Source: Bacillus haikouensis (GTDB lineage: Bacteria; Bacillota; Bacilli; Bacillales; Bacillaceae_B). Taken from it: a stretch of DNA of 33,750 bases. The position numbers and the translations under genes were made by a program. Positions 23,450 to 32,669 of the stretch are shown piece by piece. The notes beneath the pieces were generated by a model, which saw only the letters and a list, made by a program, of their open reading frames with translations, searched no databases and was not told where the DNA came from. The DNA lies in assembly GCF_013179555.1 (NCBI RefSeq), contig NZ_JABMCR010000011.1, forward strand, positions 1 through 33,750, written 5' to 3'. How positions within the stretch are numbered: the stretch's first letter is position 1; each line of letters starts with the position of its first letter.

Positions 23450-24739
23450 TCAAGAAGGAAGCGTGGCCTTCATGTCTTCCGGCGCTGACCCGTTCGCATC
23501 CAATGATCTGGTTATGAGATAGTAAAGTGCTGTCCCCAAAAGACCCAGAACCAGGAGAACGCCACCCATCGCCACAGGACTGACCCATTCACCCGCGATG
23601 ATCAGCAGCGATGCAATAATCGTCGCCCCATAAAAGGTCAGGCTGTAAAATGCCATGTACGTGCTGCGTGCATTGGATGGTGCCAGGTCGCCGAGCATTG
23701 CCTGTTTGACCGGAACATACATTAGTTCGCCAATTGTTCCGACGAATATGACGATAAGGAGAATTAATACATTGTTGGTGAATGCAAGTGCACTGAAGCA
23801 GACAGAGAAGATGAACATCCCTGTCACGAGCGTCCAGCGGTCCTTCCATTTTTTAAAAAGGAATAGGACAACTGTGGACAATAGCACGACCAGCAGTGTA
23901 TTTTCAGTTTTGAGGAATCCGAGTACCTTTGTACCATCGAGCAAGAATTCCATTCCAAACAGCGAGGCGGATTGTTCCGGGATCTCTTTTTCAAGCCGGA
24001 TACCGATATAGTTCGTCAAGGATTGCTCCAATGTGAAAATGAATACGGCGCCGACTATATAAAACATGAATAGCTTATCTTTTAAGACAGCAGTATAGCT
24101 TTGAACGATTTCTAAAGGTGAAGATTTGGGTTGTTCCGATGAAGATTCTGATGAGGTTTGTTCTGGTGTGTAGGTTTCTGAGATGAAGAAAATGGTCATC
24201 AGGACAGATAAGAGTGAAATACCCGATATCCCGATGAATAACTCAAATAAATAGGTTTTGAATAAGAAGGCACCCATGATGCCCCCGATTGCAGTGGCCA
24301 GATTGCCGAGCCAATAGCTGATCGTGAACACGAGCTTTCTCGATTCTGAATCCGTCACATCGATGATCATCGCCTGAGCAGCAGGTTGAAACATACCGCC
24401 GGCAAACATATTGAGGACAAAGAAGGCAGCAGATACATATGGGAGATCGAACCAAGGAGAATTGCAAAAAGCAATGAATAGATAGGTAATCAGCACACCG
24501 ATCTCAGAATAGATCATGATGTTCCGCCGGCCGATCTTATCGGAGACATGTCCCCCGATGAATCCCCCGATCACACCGCTGATGACGATTAATATGAGAA
24601 TGACTCCCGTTTCAGCGGCACCGATTTTTTGAGCAAAGTAGATGGCCAGGAACGGGATGACGGCCATGGAAACAAGCCCTCCCAGGAACTGCATCCCCAG
24701 CCTTAATTTAATGTTCGGGTGGATATCCCTCATTTTCAA
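23450..24739 (-). CDS. MFS multidrug-type transporter, TetR-linked
   Basis: A 429-aa major facilitator protein with about 12 TM segments. Motif A reads GGHVSDKIGRRN near residue 61. The central loop (about 195-215) is Ser/Glu-rich. It follows a TetR gene in one operon and overlaps it by 4 bases (TTGA): the likely start is TTG 24739, since GGAGGGG is 8 bases upstream, while the ATG at 24733 is 14 bases away. The TetR link suggests an exporter induced by its substrate; the compound is unknown. The gene ends close to the convergent coat protein terminator. Confidence 0.85.
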   Translation of the reverse strand: MKMRDIHPNIKLRLGMQFLGGLVSMAVIPFLAIYFAQKIGAAETGVILILIVISGVIGGFIGGHVSDKIGRRNIMIYSEIGVLITYLFIAFCNSPWFDLPYVSAAFFVLNMFAGGMFQPAAQAMIIDVTDSESRKLVFTISYWLGNLATAIGGIMGAFLFKTYLFELFIGISGISLLSVLMTIFFISETYTPEQTSSESSSEQPKSSPLEIVQSYTAVLKDKLFMFYIVGAVFIFTLEQSLTNYIGIRLEKEIPEQSASLFGMEFLLDGTKVLGFLKTENTLLVVLLSTVVLFLFKKWKDRWTLVTGMFIFSVCFSALAFTNNVLILLIVIFVGTIGELMYVPVKQAMLGDLAPSNARSTYMAFYSLTFYGATIIASLLIIAGEWVSPVAMGGVLLVLGLLGTALYYLITRSLDANGSAPEDMKATLPS

Positions 24740-25359
24740 CGTTTGGTCCCCTCCCCATTGGATACAGGTCCAAACAATCGCAGCGCCTGGATTCTCATAT
24801 CCATCCAGAATAAATTAGTATACTCATCCACAAAGGTCAACCTCATCCCATTGATGAGGGACAAATAGGACTGGGCAATCAAAGGAGGTGATTCTTGATA
24901 GAAAAGACCCCGCTTCTGCCCTTGAATGATGAGTGGGACGATGCGGTCGATAAAGACAGTTACGAAATCATCGAGTTCCTGGAACAGATCCGGGTATCGG
25001 TCTGGTCTAGCCAGTACTTGTTGGATAAGACGTAAGAAATCCTTTCTTTTTGAGAACAGCTCGACATGGCAATGGATCATTTCACTTATTATTTCCATGG
25101 GATTGCCGCTGTACCGTTCTTCTATTTCATAAAAATAGGGCTTGATTTCTTCCAACGGCTCCAGAATGGCTGAATGAAATAATGTCTCCTTCGTTTCAAA
25201 ATACGTAAAAACCGTTCCGAAACTAACACCCGCTTCCTTTGCGATTGCAGCAATCGGCGTTTCAGCGAATCCGTTTTCGCTGAATAATTTGACCGCAGCC
25301 TGCAGAATCAAGGCTCTCTTTCTTTTCTTTTTTTCTTCAACTGAAAGTGCAGCAGCCAT
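24736..25359 (-). CDS. TetR-family regulator
   Basis: A 207-aa TetR regulator with helix-turn-helix near residues 29-50 (TPIAAIAKEAGVSFGTVFTYF). The start is ATG 25359, with GGGGAG (25369-25374) 9 bases upstream; a longer frame to 25395 would begin inside the operator palindrome. A perfect 18-bp palindrome just upstream, next to a TTGACT-17-TAAACT promoter, indicates autoregulation of the tetR-MFS operon. The C-terminal domain probably binds a hydrophobic effector. The ligand is unknown. Confidence 0.88.
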   Translation of the reverse strand: MAAALSVEEKKKRKRALILQAAVKLFSENGFAETPIAAIAKEAGVSFGTVFTYFETKETLFHSAILEPLEEIKPYFYEIEERYSGNPMEIISEMIHCHVELFSKRKDFLRLIQQVLARPDRYPDLFQELDDFVTVFIDRIVPLIIQGQKRGLFYQESPPLIAQSYLSLINGMRLTFVDEYTNLFWMDMRIQALRLFGPVSNGEGTKR

Positions 25360-25382
25360 TTGTATCATCTCCCCGAAAAATG

Positions 25383-25400
25383 ATTGATTGATCAATCAAT
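25383..25400. promoter_or_regulatory. TetR operator (18-bp perfect palindrome)
   Basis: ATTGATTGATCAATCAAT is a perfect 9+9 inverted repeat between the promoter and the ribosome binding site of the tetR-MFS operon, directly after the -10. This is a typical autorepression site. Confidence 0.8.
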
Positions 25401-25429
25401 AGTTTATTGTAATTTTATTCCATAGTCAA
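25401..25429 (-). promoter_or_regulatory. Promoter of the tetR-MFS operon
   Basis: On the minus strand TTGACT (25424-25429) and TAAACT (25401-25406) are 17 bases apart. The -10 abuts the 18-bp palindrome, and the -35 directly follows the T-run of the upstream terminator. Confidence 0.6.
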
Positions 25430-25432
25430 CAA

Positions 25433-25464
25433 AAAAGTCTGTATAAATTTCATAGCAGACTTTT
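25433..25464 (-). terminator. Terminator of the collagen-like gene
   Basis: On the minus strand CAGACTTTT-side pairing (AAAAGTCTG with CAGACTTTT) gives a 9-bp stem ending in TTTTTTG, 37 bases past the collagen-like stop. It insulates the tetR promoter. Confidence 0.75.
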
Positions 25465-25500
25465 CTGTTGATTTATATTCAATTGTTCCCTCTCTAAATT

Positions 25501-27171
25501 TTAGAGCTCAGCTATTTTATGGATTGACCAGACTACTCCACCGGTCCCTCCCCCAAGGTTCAAGGAAATGGAAAGTCCATTTGATTCATAAAATAAACCA
25601 ATCTCATCTCCAGCATTTAATTCTACATCCCCAGCTAATGTAACCGTTCCACTCCCCAGGACTGCCCTTAATGTCAAAACAAGAACAATACTGACATTTA
25701 GAATAGGGAATAAACCCGAGATCAAATCCGTATCATCATTGATTCTGCGTATGATAAAAGCAGGATTTACGTTTGAGCCTAAGCTAATTGAGATAGCTGC
25801 GGTTGTCTGATAAGAAAGGGTTGCATAAATTGCATACCTGCCTGAAGAGGGAACCGTATAAATTCCTTGCGGTGCGTCGAAATTCACAGTGCTGTAGTAA
25901 GGTGAGTTAATTGACCATGAGGAAATTCGCCGAGATGAGGATACCCCGAGAGAACTGGCTAATGCCGAAAATCCTTCTTGTGCAAAGGCAGGACCAGTCT
26001 CTCCTTGAGGACCGGCTGGACCGGGATCCCCCTGCAAACCTTGGATCCCTTGCTCCCCTTGGGGACCAGCTGGACCAGGTTCACCCTGGATGCCGGCCGG
26101 ACCGATTTCTCCTTGAGGACCGGCTGGACCGGGATCCCCCTGCAGACCCTGAATCCCCTGTTCTCCTTGGGGGCCAACGGGACCGGGCTCTCCCTGGATG
26201 CCGGCCGGACCGACTTCTCCTTGTGGTCCAATTGGACCGGGGTCCCCCTGCAGACCCTGGATCCCCTGATCTCCTTGAGGACCGGCTGGACCAGGCTCTC
26301 CCTGGATGCCGGCCGGACCGACTTCTCCTTGAGGACCTTGGACTCCCGGCTCTCCTTGAGGTCCAATTGGACCGGGGTCCCCCTGCAGACCCTGAATCCC
26401 CTGTTCTCCTTGGGGGCCAGCTGGACCGGGCTCTCCCTGGATGCCCGCCGGACCGATTTCTCCTTGTGGTCCTTGGACTCCTTGCTCTCCTTGAGGTCCG
26501 ACTGGACCGGGATCCCCTTGCAGACCCTGGATCCCCTGATCTCCTTGAGAACCAGCTGGACCAGGCTCACCCTGGATGCCGGCCGGACCGATTTCTCCTT
26601 GAGGACCTTGGACTCCCGGCTCTCCTTGAGGTCCAATTGGACCGGGATCCCCCTGCAGACCCTGAATCCCCTGTTCTCCTTGGGGGCCAGCTGGACCAGG
26701 CTCACCCTGGATGCCGGCCGGACCGATTTCTCCTTGAGGACCTTGGACTCCCGGCTCTCCTTGAGGTCCAATTGGACCGGGATCCCCCTGCAGACCCTGA
26801 ATCCCCTGTTCTCCTTGAGGACCAGCTGGACCGGGCTCTCCCTGGATGCCGGCCGGACCGACTTCTCCCTGAGTTCCTTGGACTCCTTGCTCTCCTTGAG
26901 ATCCGACTGGTCCGGGATCCCCTTGCAGACCCTGGATCCCCTGATCTCCTTGAGGACCAGCTGGACCGGGCTCTCCCTGTAGCCCTTGGGGACCTATAGG
27001 ACCCCGGAAGCCGCGTGGTCCAGGCGGCCCCTCACAACAAATATTTTTTAATGGGTTAATATTCTCACAAGAAGTAGGAGGTATTAAATGATCAATTTCA
27101 ATATATTCGGGTTCGATAGAAAATTTTTTTCTTCTTAATTTTAAATACCTTAAATCTGAAAATTCTCTCAT
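25501..27171 (-). CDS. Collagen-like (Gly-X-Y) exosporium/surface protein, BclA-like
   Basis: A 556-aa protein in three parts: an N-terminal non-repeated segment (about 1-45) without a signal peptide, ending NICC; a collagen-like Gly-X-Y region (about 48-400); and a C-terminal globular domain of about 150 aa resembling the C1q/TNF-like heads of BclA proteins, rich in Ser, Ile and Leu. The triplets are dominated by Gln, Pro, Glu and Asp and build eight super-repeats, mostly of 15 triplets (45 aa, 135 bp). Such proteins form trimeric filaments on Bacillus spores. The start is either ATG 27171 or TTG 27180; neither has ideal spacing. Long frames on the other strand across this region are artefacts of the repeat. 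Exosporium location is inferred; no ExsFA-type export motif was confirmed. Confidence 0.88.
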   Translation of the reverse strand: MREFSDLRYLKLRRKKFSIEPEYIEIDHLIPPTSCENINPLKNICCEGPPGPRGFRGPIGPQGLQGEPGPAGPQGDQGIQGLQGDPGPVGSQGEQGVQGTQGEVGPAGIQGEPGPAGPQGEQGIQGLQGDPGPIGPQGEPGVQGPQGEIGPAGIQGEPGPAGPQGEQGIQGLQGDPGPIGPQGEPGVQGPQGEIGPAGIQGEPGPAGSQGDQGIQGLQGDPGPVGPQGEQGVQGPQGEIGPAGIQGEPGPAGPQGEQGIQGLQGDPGPIGPQGEPGVQGPQGEVGPAGIQGEPGPAGPQGDQGIQGLQGDPGPIGPQGEVGPAGIQGEPGPVGPQGEQGIQGLQGDPGPAGPQGEIGPAGIQGEPGPAGPQGEQGIQGLQGDPGPAGPQGETGPAFAQEGFSALASSLGVSSSRRISSWSINSPYYSTVNFDAPQGIYTVPSSGRYAIYATLSYQTTAAISISLGSNVNPAFIIRRINDDTDLISGLFPILNVSIVLVLTLRAVLGSGTVTLAGDVELNAGDEIGLFYESNGLSISLNLGGGTGGVVWSIHKIAEL

Positions 27172-27331
27172 ATCCTTCAAATCCCTTTTTAAATATGATA
27201 TTTATTATATTTAAAAAATTTGTAATTTGATTGGACTACCTCTGCAATCAAACCATAGACCAGTGTTTGGGTATTCTGAGATCCAATATGTTTAACTTAG
27301 ATATGTTCATCAGGCACAACAATAAAATATA

Positions 27332-27367
27332 AAAAAATAGCATCTACATAAGTAGACGCTATTTTTT
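27332..27367. terminator. Bidirectional terminator of the qox operon
   Basis: AAAAAATAGC and GCTATTTTTT (27358-27367) flank an inner TCTAC/GTAGA stem. Both strands have T-runs. On the minus strand it follows qoxD by about 50 bases. Confidence 0.85.
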
Positions 27368-27381
27368 CATACTGAGGTCAT

Positions 27382-27410
27382 CGGGACAGTGGACCTGTCC
27401 CCATGTCCCG
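27382..27410. repeat. GGGACA/TGTCCC hairpin after qoxD
   Basis: CGGGACA (27382-27388) pairs with TGTCCCG (27404-27410), while an alternative inner stem pairs GGACAG with CTGTCC. It lies 4 bases past qoxD. On the minus strand GGGGACAGGTCC resembles a phrase I recall as common between Bacillaceae genes, and it shares the theme of the hairpin at 13430-13461. Dispersal is recollection. Confidence 0.5.
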
Positions 27411-27414
27411 CTTT

Positions 27415-27714
27415 TTAGTGCATGCTGTTCATGACCCAGACGGAGCCTGCGACGATGACGATGGCGATGAAGGCGGCCGAGAGCATTTTCCCGACCTGCC
27501 ATTTTCCTTCACCTTCTGTTACGTGCATGAACAGGAACAGCTGGATAGCTGCCTGCAGGAACGCAAGTACGAACACGAGCGCTACGATGGTACCGCGGGC
27601 AAGGTCAGTGTACAGTCCCCACCAGACAGCGAGGAATGTTAATCCGACTGACAGTAGAAATCCAATAATTTGTGTCCAAGGTATACGACTGTGGTTCGAT
27701 GTGTTGTTTGACAT
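27415..27714 (-). CDS. qoxD: Quinol oxidase aa3-600 subunit IV
   Basis: A 99-aa membrane subunit of the menaquinol oxidase with three TM helices: IIGFLLSVGLTFLAVWW near residue 15, TIVALVFVLAFLQAAIQLFLFMHV, and AAFIAIVIVAGSVWVM at the end. The FLQAAIQLFLFMH segment is the signature of bacterial oxidase subunit IV. The start is ATG 27714, sharing its A with the qoxC stop (TAATG); longer frames extend into qoxC. It is the last gene of the operon and helps assembly and stability. Confidence 0.92.
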   Translation of the reverse strand: MSNNTSNHSRIPWTQIIGFLLSVGLTFLAVWWGLYTDLARGTIVALVFVLAFLQAAIQLFLFMHVTEGEGKWQVGKMLSAAFIAIVIVAGSVWVMNSMH

Positions 27715-28325
27715 TATCCCACCATCCCTAGTAAGTATACGCTTGTAAACACGAAGATCCATACGAAATCAAGGAAGTGCCAGTACAAGCTGGATACAAA
27801 TAGTTTTTTCGCGGTATCAGGGTTTAACCCCTGTTTCTTTACCTGGAACATCACAAGTATGATCCATAGGATACCTAATGAAACGTGGAGACCATGCGTA
27901 CCAGTCAACAGATAGAATGAAGACCAGTAAGCATTGGTTCCCATAGCAGCACCCTCATGGATCAGGTGCAGGAATTCGGCAATTTCCATGTAAAGGAACC
28001 CTGCGCCAAAGAGCAAGGTGATGATCAGCCAGACCATCATCCCTTTGACATTTTTTCTTCTTAATTCATTTATCGATAAACCTGACGTAAAACTACTGAT
28101 CAATAATAGTAACGTCATAATGATCGTATTCTTCAGATCAAACACTTCACCAGGCAGCGGACCGCCGACCGTTCCGCTTTCAAGGGCAAAGAACGTTGCG
28201 AAAATAGTGGCAAATAGCGCCATTTCCGCTCCAAGGAAAATCCAGAAACCGAAAATATTCAGTTTGCCGATTTCCGATTGATATTCCAATGGCGTGTTTG
28301 GATCTACATTTGTACTATGTGCCAT
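27714..28325 (-). CDS. qoxC: Quinol oxidase aa3-600 subunit III
   Basis: A 203-aa five-TM subunit III of the heme-copper quinol oxidase. FGFWIFLGAEMALFATIFATFF begins near residue 26, and the late GTHGLHVSLGILWIILVM holds the conserved H-x2-HV signature. The start is ATG 28325, with GGGGGAGG 7 bases upstream; a GTG two codons earlier is less well spaced. It begins 2 bases after the qoxB stop and ends overlapping qoxD by one base. Confidence 0.93.
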   Translation of the reverse strand: MAHSTNVDPNTPLEYQSEIGKLNIFGFWIFLGAEMALFATIFATFFALESGTVGGPLPGEVFDLKNTIIMTLLLLISSFTSGLSINELRRKNVKGMMVWLIITLLFGAGFLYMEIAEFLHLIHEGAAMGTNAYWSSFYLLTGTHGLHVSLGILWIILVMFQVKKQGLNPDTAKKLFVSSLYWHFLDFVWIFVFTSVYLLGMVG

Positions 28326-28327
28326 AA

Positions 28328-30289
28328 TCACGCCTCCCCCTTAAACCGATTTTCTGTTTTTTCTATTTCTTCCACACTTACATAATAACCTTCATCCTGC
28401 TTGTGTGAATTGAGAGAACGGTGAGCCATGCATCCAAAAATACCGACAAGGGCAAGGATGGCCAACCACCATAATTCGAATACCAAACCGAAGCCTGCAA
28501 CAAAGAAGAAGCCGGACATGATGAAAGGCGTTCCTGCATTGCTTGGCATATGGATCGGTTTATATTTCACTTTTTCCGGACTCGTTGTTTCTTTTTCCTG
28601 TTTCATGTAATAGAATGCATCAACATTCTTCACCTCAGGAACATGTGCAAAGTTGTAGTGAGGCGGGATCGCAGAACTTGTCTCCCACTCAAGTGTACGT
28701 CCATTCCACGCGTCACCGGTTACTTCTCTCTTTCCGTAACGGTAGCTGTAGTATACGTTATACACGATGATCATGAATCCTACCCCCATACCGAAGGCAC
28801 CGACAGAAGAGATCACGTTCAATGCTGTCCATCCGTCTTCCGGTCCGTACGTATACACACGTCTTGGCATACCGGCGAATCCTAATACGAATTGAGGTAA
28901 GAAACATACGTTGAAACCGATCGAGAAGAACCAGAAAGCCCATTTCCCGATTCGTTCATTCATCTTAAGTCCGAACATTTTCGGATACCAGTAGACAAGT
29001 CCTGCGAAGCAGGCAAATACGACCCCGGCAATCAGCGTATAGTGGAAGTGAGCAACCAAGAAATAGTTGTTGTGATACTGGAAGTCAGCCGCGGCCATAC
29101 CGAGCATGACCCCTGTCACCCCGCCGATCAGGAATGTCGGGATGAATGCCACCGACCACATCATGGGCACCGTGAATTCAATCCTTCCCTTATACAAGGT
29201 ACCCAGCCAGTTAAATATCTTGATACCGGTCGGGATGGCGATTGCCATCGTTGTAATCGAGAATACACTGTTCAATGCAGCACTTCCGCCCATCGTGAAG
29301 AAATGGTGGACCCACACGACAAAGCTAAGCAATGAAATCGCAGCAAGCGAGATGATCATCGATTTATACCCGAATAATGTCTTTCTTGCAAAAGTGGCAA
29401 TGATTTCTGAGAAAATACCGAAAGCTGGCAAAATAACGATATATACTTCCGGATGACCCCATAACCAGAACAGATTCGACCAAAGCATCGGATTCCCGCC
29501 ATCCGTCAGCGTAAAGAAATGTGTCCCGAACAGACGGTCGAATGTCATCAGAGCAAGTGTCACTGTCAAAATCGGGAATGCGAACACGATGATGAATGCA
29601 GTGATCAATGTCGTCCATGTAAACATCGGCATACGAAGAAGCGTCATGCCTGGTGCACGCATCTTGATGATGGTGACGACAAAGTTGATACCTGTCAGTA
29701 ATGTACCGATACCGGAAATCTGCAGACCGAGCAAGTAGTAGTTGATACCCGGCCCAGGACTTCCTTCGATTGCGAGCGGAGCGTAGTTCGTCCAGCCCGC
29801 ATCCGGTGAACCGCCGAATACGAATGACATATTAAACAGGATCGCCCCGAACATGAATGACCAGAAACTGAGGTTATTCAAGAATGGGAATGCCACGTCT
29901 CTTGCACCGATCTGGAGTGGTACAACAACGTTCATCAAACCAAGTAAAAATGGCATCGCCATGAATAGAATCATGATCGTACCATGAGTCGTAAAAATTT
30001 CATTGTAATGCTGAGATGATAAAAACTCGTTATTAGGAACCGTTAATTGGGCCCTCATTAATAATGCATCTACCCCTCCGCGGAAGAGCATGACCAATGC
30101 AGCAAGTATATACATGATACCTATCTTTTTATGATCAACACTCGTGATCCAGTCATTCCAAAGCCATTTCCATTTTTTAAAGTAAGTAAGGGTGGCAACT
30201 ATCCCGATAACGGTGAATATAATCGAAATATTGGCTCCCAGAATCAATGGATCATTGAGGATTAAGTTATCCTTTATAAAATCAAACAT
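28328..30289 (-). CDS. qoxB: Quinol oxidase aa3-600 subunit I (catalytic)
   Basis: A 653-aa heme-copper oxidase subunit I that reduces O2 to water with electrons from menaquinol while pumping protons. Metal ligands are visible: low-spin heme His 102 (FTTHGTIM), CuB His 279 with the cross-linked Tyr 283 (WGHPEVY), CuB His 328-329 (VWVHHFF), and heme His 414 and 416 (VAHFHYT). About 14-15 TM segments are expected. Length matches quinol-type QoxB/CyoB rather than shorter cytochrome c oxidases. AAAGGAGGG precedes the ATG at 30289, 16 bases after qoxA. The quinol rather than cytochrome c assignment rests mainly on QoxA. Confidence 0.96.
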   Translation of the reverse strand: MFDFIKDNLILNDPLILGANISIIFTVIGIVATLTYFKKWKWLWNDWITSVDHKKIGIMYILAALVMLFRGGVDALLMRAQLTVPNNEFLSSQHYNEIFTTHGTIMILFMAMPFLLGLMNVVVPLQIGARDVAFPFLNNLSFWSFMFGAILFNMSFVFGGSPDAGWTNYAPLAIEGSPGPGINYYLLGLQISGIGTLLTGINFVVTIIKMRAPGMTLLRMPMFTWTTLITAFIIVFAFPILTVTLALMTFDRLFGTHFFTLTDGGNPMLWSNLFWLWGHPEVYIVILPAFGIFSEIIATFARKTLFGYKSMIISLAAISLLSFVVWVHHFFTMGGSAALNSVFSITTMAIAIPTGIKIFNWLGTLYKGRIEFTVPMMWSVAFIPTFLIGGVTGVMLGMAAADFQYHNNYFLVAHFHYTLIAGVVFACFAGLVYWYPKMFGLKMNERIGKWAFWFFSIGFNVCFLPQFVLGFAGMPRRVYTYGPEDGWTALNVISSVGAFGMGVGFMIIVYNVYYSYRYGKREVTGDAWNGRTLEWETSSAIPPHYNFAHVPEVKNVDAFYYMKQEKETTSPEKVKYKPIHMPSNAGTPFIMSGFFFVAGFGLVFELWWLAILALVGIFGCMAHRSLNSHKQDEGYYVSVEEIEKTENRFKGEA

Positions 30290-30305
30290 TTAAAGCCCTC
30301 CTTTC

Positions 30306-31340
30306 TTAGTGCTCATGTCCCTCTTTATTTTCATGCGATTCACGGCTATCCTGATCTTTGTGATCTCCCTGACTGCCTTGATCTTCATGGTCTTCGTGTG
30401 ATTCATGTCCGCCATGACCACTATGAGTGGATTCAGCATCTGCATCCGCACCGTGTGCATTTTCGGTGATGCCGTATTTCTCACGAATCGCGAGTGCATA
30501 TTCAGAATTCTTTCCATGGTCTACAATTGATAAGTGGGTGGACGAGAACGTCATCTCTTCAACCGTGCCAGGCAGCATAAGCTTCTCATACGTTTTTTCG
30601 GTCAGTTTTGGCTCGCCGGCTTGAACATCTTTCACCCATTCTTCATACTTTCCTTCTTCCAACGCAACAAAATCAAACTTTTGGTGTGTCATTCCTTCAC
30701 CCGTGAAGTTTGAGTTACGTCCGTCGTAAGTCCCCGGTTCATCAGCTTGTAAGTATAAATCATTTACCATTCCAGGCATTCCATAAATCTGGCCACCGAT
30801 TTGAGGAACCCAGAATGAAGCCATGGAATCAGCAGCTGTCACTTTAAACAGGATTGGATGATCTTCTGGGACATTAACGTAGTTTACAGTTTCGATCCCT
30901 TCCTCCGGATAACTGAAGATCCATTTCCAATCAACAGCTGTCGCGTGAATCACGATTGGATCTTTATGAGCTGTTGCTTTCGGAGCTTCTTTCAATTCAT
31001 ATAACGCCTTCGTATTTGGTATTGATAAAGCAATGACGATCAATACCGGGATCAGCGTCCAGATGATTTCCAGTTTCGTACTGCCGTGCATTTCCGGCTT
31101 ATAATCACTCTTTTTACTACTTCGATATTTTAGCAGAATAATAGTAAAGAAAGATAATACGACAACCATTATGCCAAGCATATAATAGATCGACAGCATG
31201 ATCAGGTCTTTCTGAACCGCCCCTACAGGTCCTTTCGGATCGAGAATGATCATTTCACTTCCCGAACTGAATATAATGATGAAAAATAATGAAACCAAAC
31301 TGATCAATACAATCAGGTAGGGCTTGAATTTATTAAACAT
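30306..31340 (-). CDS. qoxA: Quinol oxidase aa3-600 subunit II, no CuA site
   Basis: A 344-aa subunit II with one hydrophobic N-terminal segment and a second TM (about residues 48-70), followed by a cupredoxin-fold domain. The CuA cysteines are absent: the corresponding stretch reads GRNSNFTGEGMTHQKF, which marks a quinol oxidase. LDPKGPVG near residue 34 and the HATAVDWKWIFSYPEEGIETVNYVN region are typical of QoxA. Two oddities: the segment before LDPKGP is FSSGSEMII without the lipobox cysteine found in B. subtilis QoxA, and the last 52 residues contain 10 His with many Asp and Glu. AAGGTGAT precedes the ATG at 31340. No clear sigma-A promoter was found upstream; ATTCACAAA (31462-31470) weakly resembles a ResD site. 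Confidence 0.94.
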   Translation of the reverse strand: MFNKFKPYLIVLISLVSLFFIIIFSSGSEMIILDPKGPVGAVQKDLIMLSIYYMLGIMVVVLSFFTIILLKYRSSKKSDYKPEMHGSTKLEIIWTLIPVLIVIALSIPNTKALYELKEAPKATAHKDPIVIHATAVDWKWIFSYPEEGIETVNYVNVPEDHPILFKVTAADSMASFWVPQIGGQIYGMPGMVNDLYLQADEPGTYDGRNSNFTGEGMTHQKFDFVALEEGKYEEWVKDVQAGEPKLTEKTYEKLMLPGTVEEMTFSSTHLSIVDHGKNSEYALAIREKYGITENAHGADADAESTHSGHGGHESHEDHEDQGSQGDHKDQDSRESHENKEGHEH

Positions 31341-31515
31341 AGGGAGATCACCTTCCTTTATGTCAGAATTATCGTTGTAGCATCATACTAACAAATTCTT
31401 TAAAGAAGGTACCCTCATTTCACCTATCTGTAAACAGATGTTCGAAATTTAGACGAAGTTTATTCACAAAACGGTAACAATGTTGGAAAGAAATGTCCCT
31501 GAGGCAAAAAAATAA

Positions 31516-31547
31516 CTCTCAAAATTATTTGAGAATAATTTTGAGAG
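31516..31547 (-). terminator. Terminator between the DUF2935 gene and qoxA
   Basis: CTCTCAAAATTATT and AATAATTTTGAGAG form a perfect 14-bp stem with a TGAG loop. The minus-strand side continues TTATTTTTTT, so it ends the transcript of the DUF2935 gene (and the small ORF at 31595-31687) before the qox promoter region. The rest of 31341-31722 shows no other supported element. Confidence 0.88.
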
Positions 31548-31594
31548 CGCTTTATGAATTGATAATTTAGAATAATATAGATTTATTAAGTACC

Positions 31595-31687
31595 TTACTG
31601 CTGCAAGTCAGCTTCTTTCATCCCGTTCATATCGTGTATCTTCCGTACTGGCTGCCTGACCAAAGATTCCATATCTTGACTTGTCAT
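31595..31687 (-). CDS. Possible 30-aa ORF or gene remnant
   Basis: An ATG at 31687 opens 30 codons (MTSQDMESLVRQ..., ending MKEADLQQ) before TAA. Composition is protein-like, charged and helical, which random AT-rich intergenic DNA rarely gives. No ribosome binding site is visible, and a TGA lies 6 codons upstream. It lies between the DUF2935 gene and its probable terminator on the same strand, so it would be transcribed. It may be a small protein or the residue of a decayed gene. Confidence 0.3.
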   Translation of the reverse strand: MTSQDMESLVRQPVRKIHDMNGMKEADLQQ

Positions 31688-31722
31688 ATCAATTAAACAA
31701 TATCAAGTCCATTCGCTATCAA

Positions 31723-32550
31723 TTATAAGTAGGTGGCTCTTTTTAAGGAGCAGGTACCGGCTGCACCCTTCAGCTTTGGAGAATAATAGCTGAGCTTTTT
31801 AATGAAATAACAGGTTTCTGGAAAATGATGCTCTAAAAAGCGGAGAGTGGTTTTATTCAGCAGTTTTTTCTTATTATATTTCACAACCATCCCATAGATA
31901 TACTGACTCATTTCCAATGTCGTTTGACCAACTTCATTCGCAAATTCCCTCTGCCGGGCAAAGCCAGGCTGTTTGAACCTGAGATATCCTTTCAGATGCC
32001 GGTTTTGCACGATATACATTTGATATTGGTTGATATAAGCTTCTGCCCGTCTGCTCGCGCTTATTTCAATTGGATCGAGTATGTTTTGAAATAAGACCAC
32101 GTGCCCCAATTGATCTTCAAGCCATAAATCCATTAAATCCATCAAAGGAAGCGGCTCCGGCTCCTCCCCTTTTCGCAAATACCCTAAAAACCTCAGGTAT
32201 TCCTGATTTTCTGCAAGCGTTCCATTTAAGTAAGTAGGGGACAAATTAAGATCCACTTTATTATCGATCCTTAACGATTGCAGCATTCCTTCAAATTCAA
32301 AATAGCCTTTGGCCACTGGCCATACTCTATTTGAGAACTGAATCATGGTTTCATCCCGGTGGCCTGCTGTAAGCGGAACACGGTCTAATAGCCCGATAAG
32401 CTCTCCAAATAGTTGAATGTATTGCTGAGAAACATCCACATACTCTGCTTCAACGGCAGATAAGTGGTCCCTGATGAAATAAGCATGATCCTGTAATACT
32501 TCAAGCCAGAATAAGTGTTCTTCCCATATCGTGATCATTTGTTTACCCAT
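31723..32550 (-). CDS. DUF2935 protein (helical, probable metal-binding)
   Basis: A 275-aa protein of two related helical bundles. The first begins EEHLFWLEVLQDHAYFIRDHL near residue 10; the second has DLMDLWLEDQLGHVVLFQNIL near residue 138. The repeated E-H and H spacing matches DUF2935, a Bacillus/Clostridium family with a ferritin-like, four-helix metal-binding fold. No catalytic function is established. AAGGGGG lies 6 bases before the ATG at 32550. It appears to be transcribed alone, with a terminator 175 bases downstream. Confidence 0.8.
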   Translation of the reverse strand: MGKQMITIWEEHLFWLEVLQDHAYFIRDHLSAVEAEYVDVSQQYIQLFGELIGLLDRVPLTAGHRDETMIQFSNRVWPVAKGYFEFEGMLQSLRIDNKVDLNLSPTYLNGTLAENQEYLRFLGYLRKGEEPEPLPLMDLMDLWLEDQLGHVVLFQNILDPIEISASRRAEAYINQYQMYIVQNRHLKGYLRFKQPGFARQREFANEVGQTTLEMSQYIYGMVVKYNKKKLLNKTTLRFLEHHFPETCYFIKKLSYYSPKLKGAAGTCSLKRATYL

Positions 32551-32669
32551 CCTTTACCCCCTTTATAGTATTTATATATTTAATCAGAAGGTAAAAAAGA
32601 AGGATATTCACAACTTCCCTTAGATAAAAGAATCCCCGCGGGAAGATACATAAATCTTTTATGAAAAAG

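Noticed and set aside
25911-26999. Long open frames (362, 334 and 270 codons) overlapping the collagen-like gene in other frames
   Set aside because: They arise from the strict Gly-X-Y codon periodicity of the real gene; their products are Leu/Asp/Arg/Pro or Ser/Leu/Thr repeats without a ribosome binding site.
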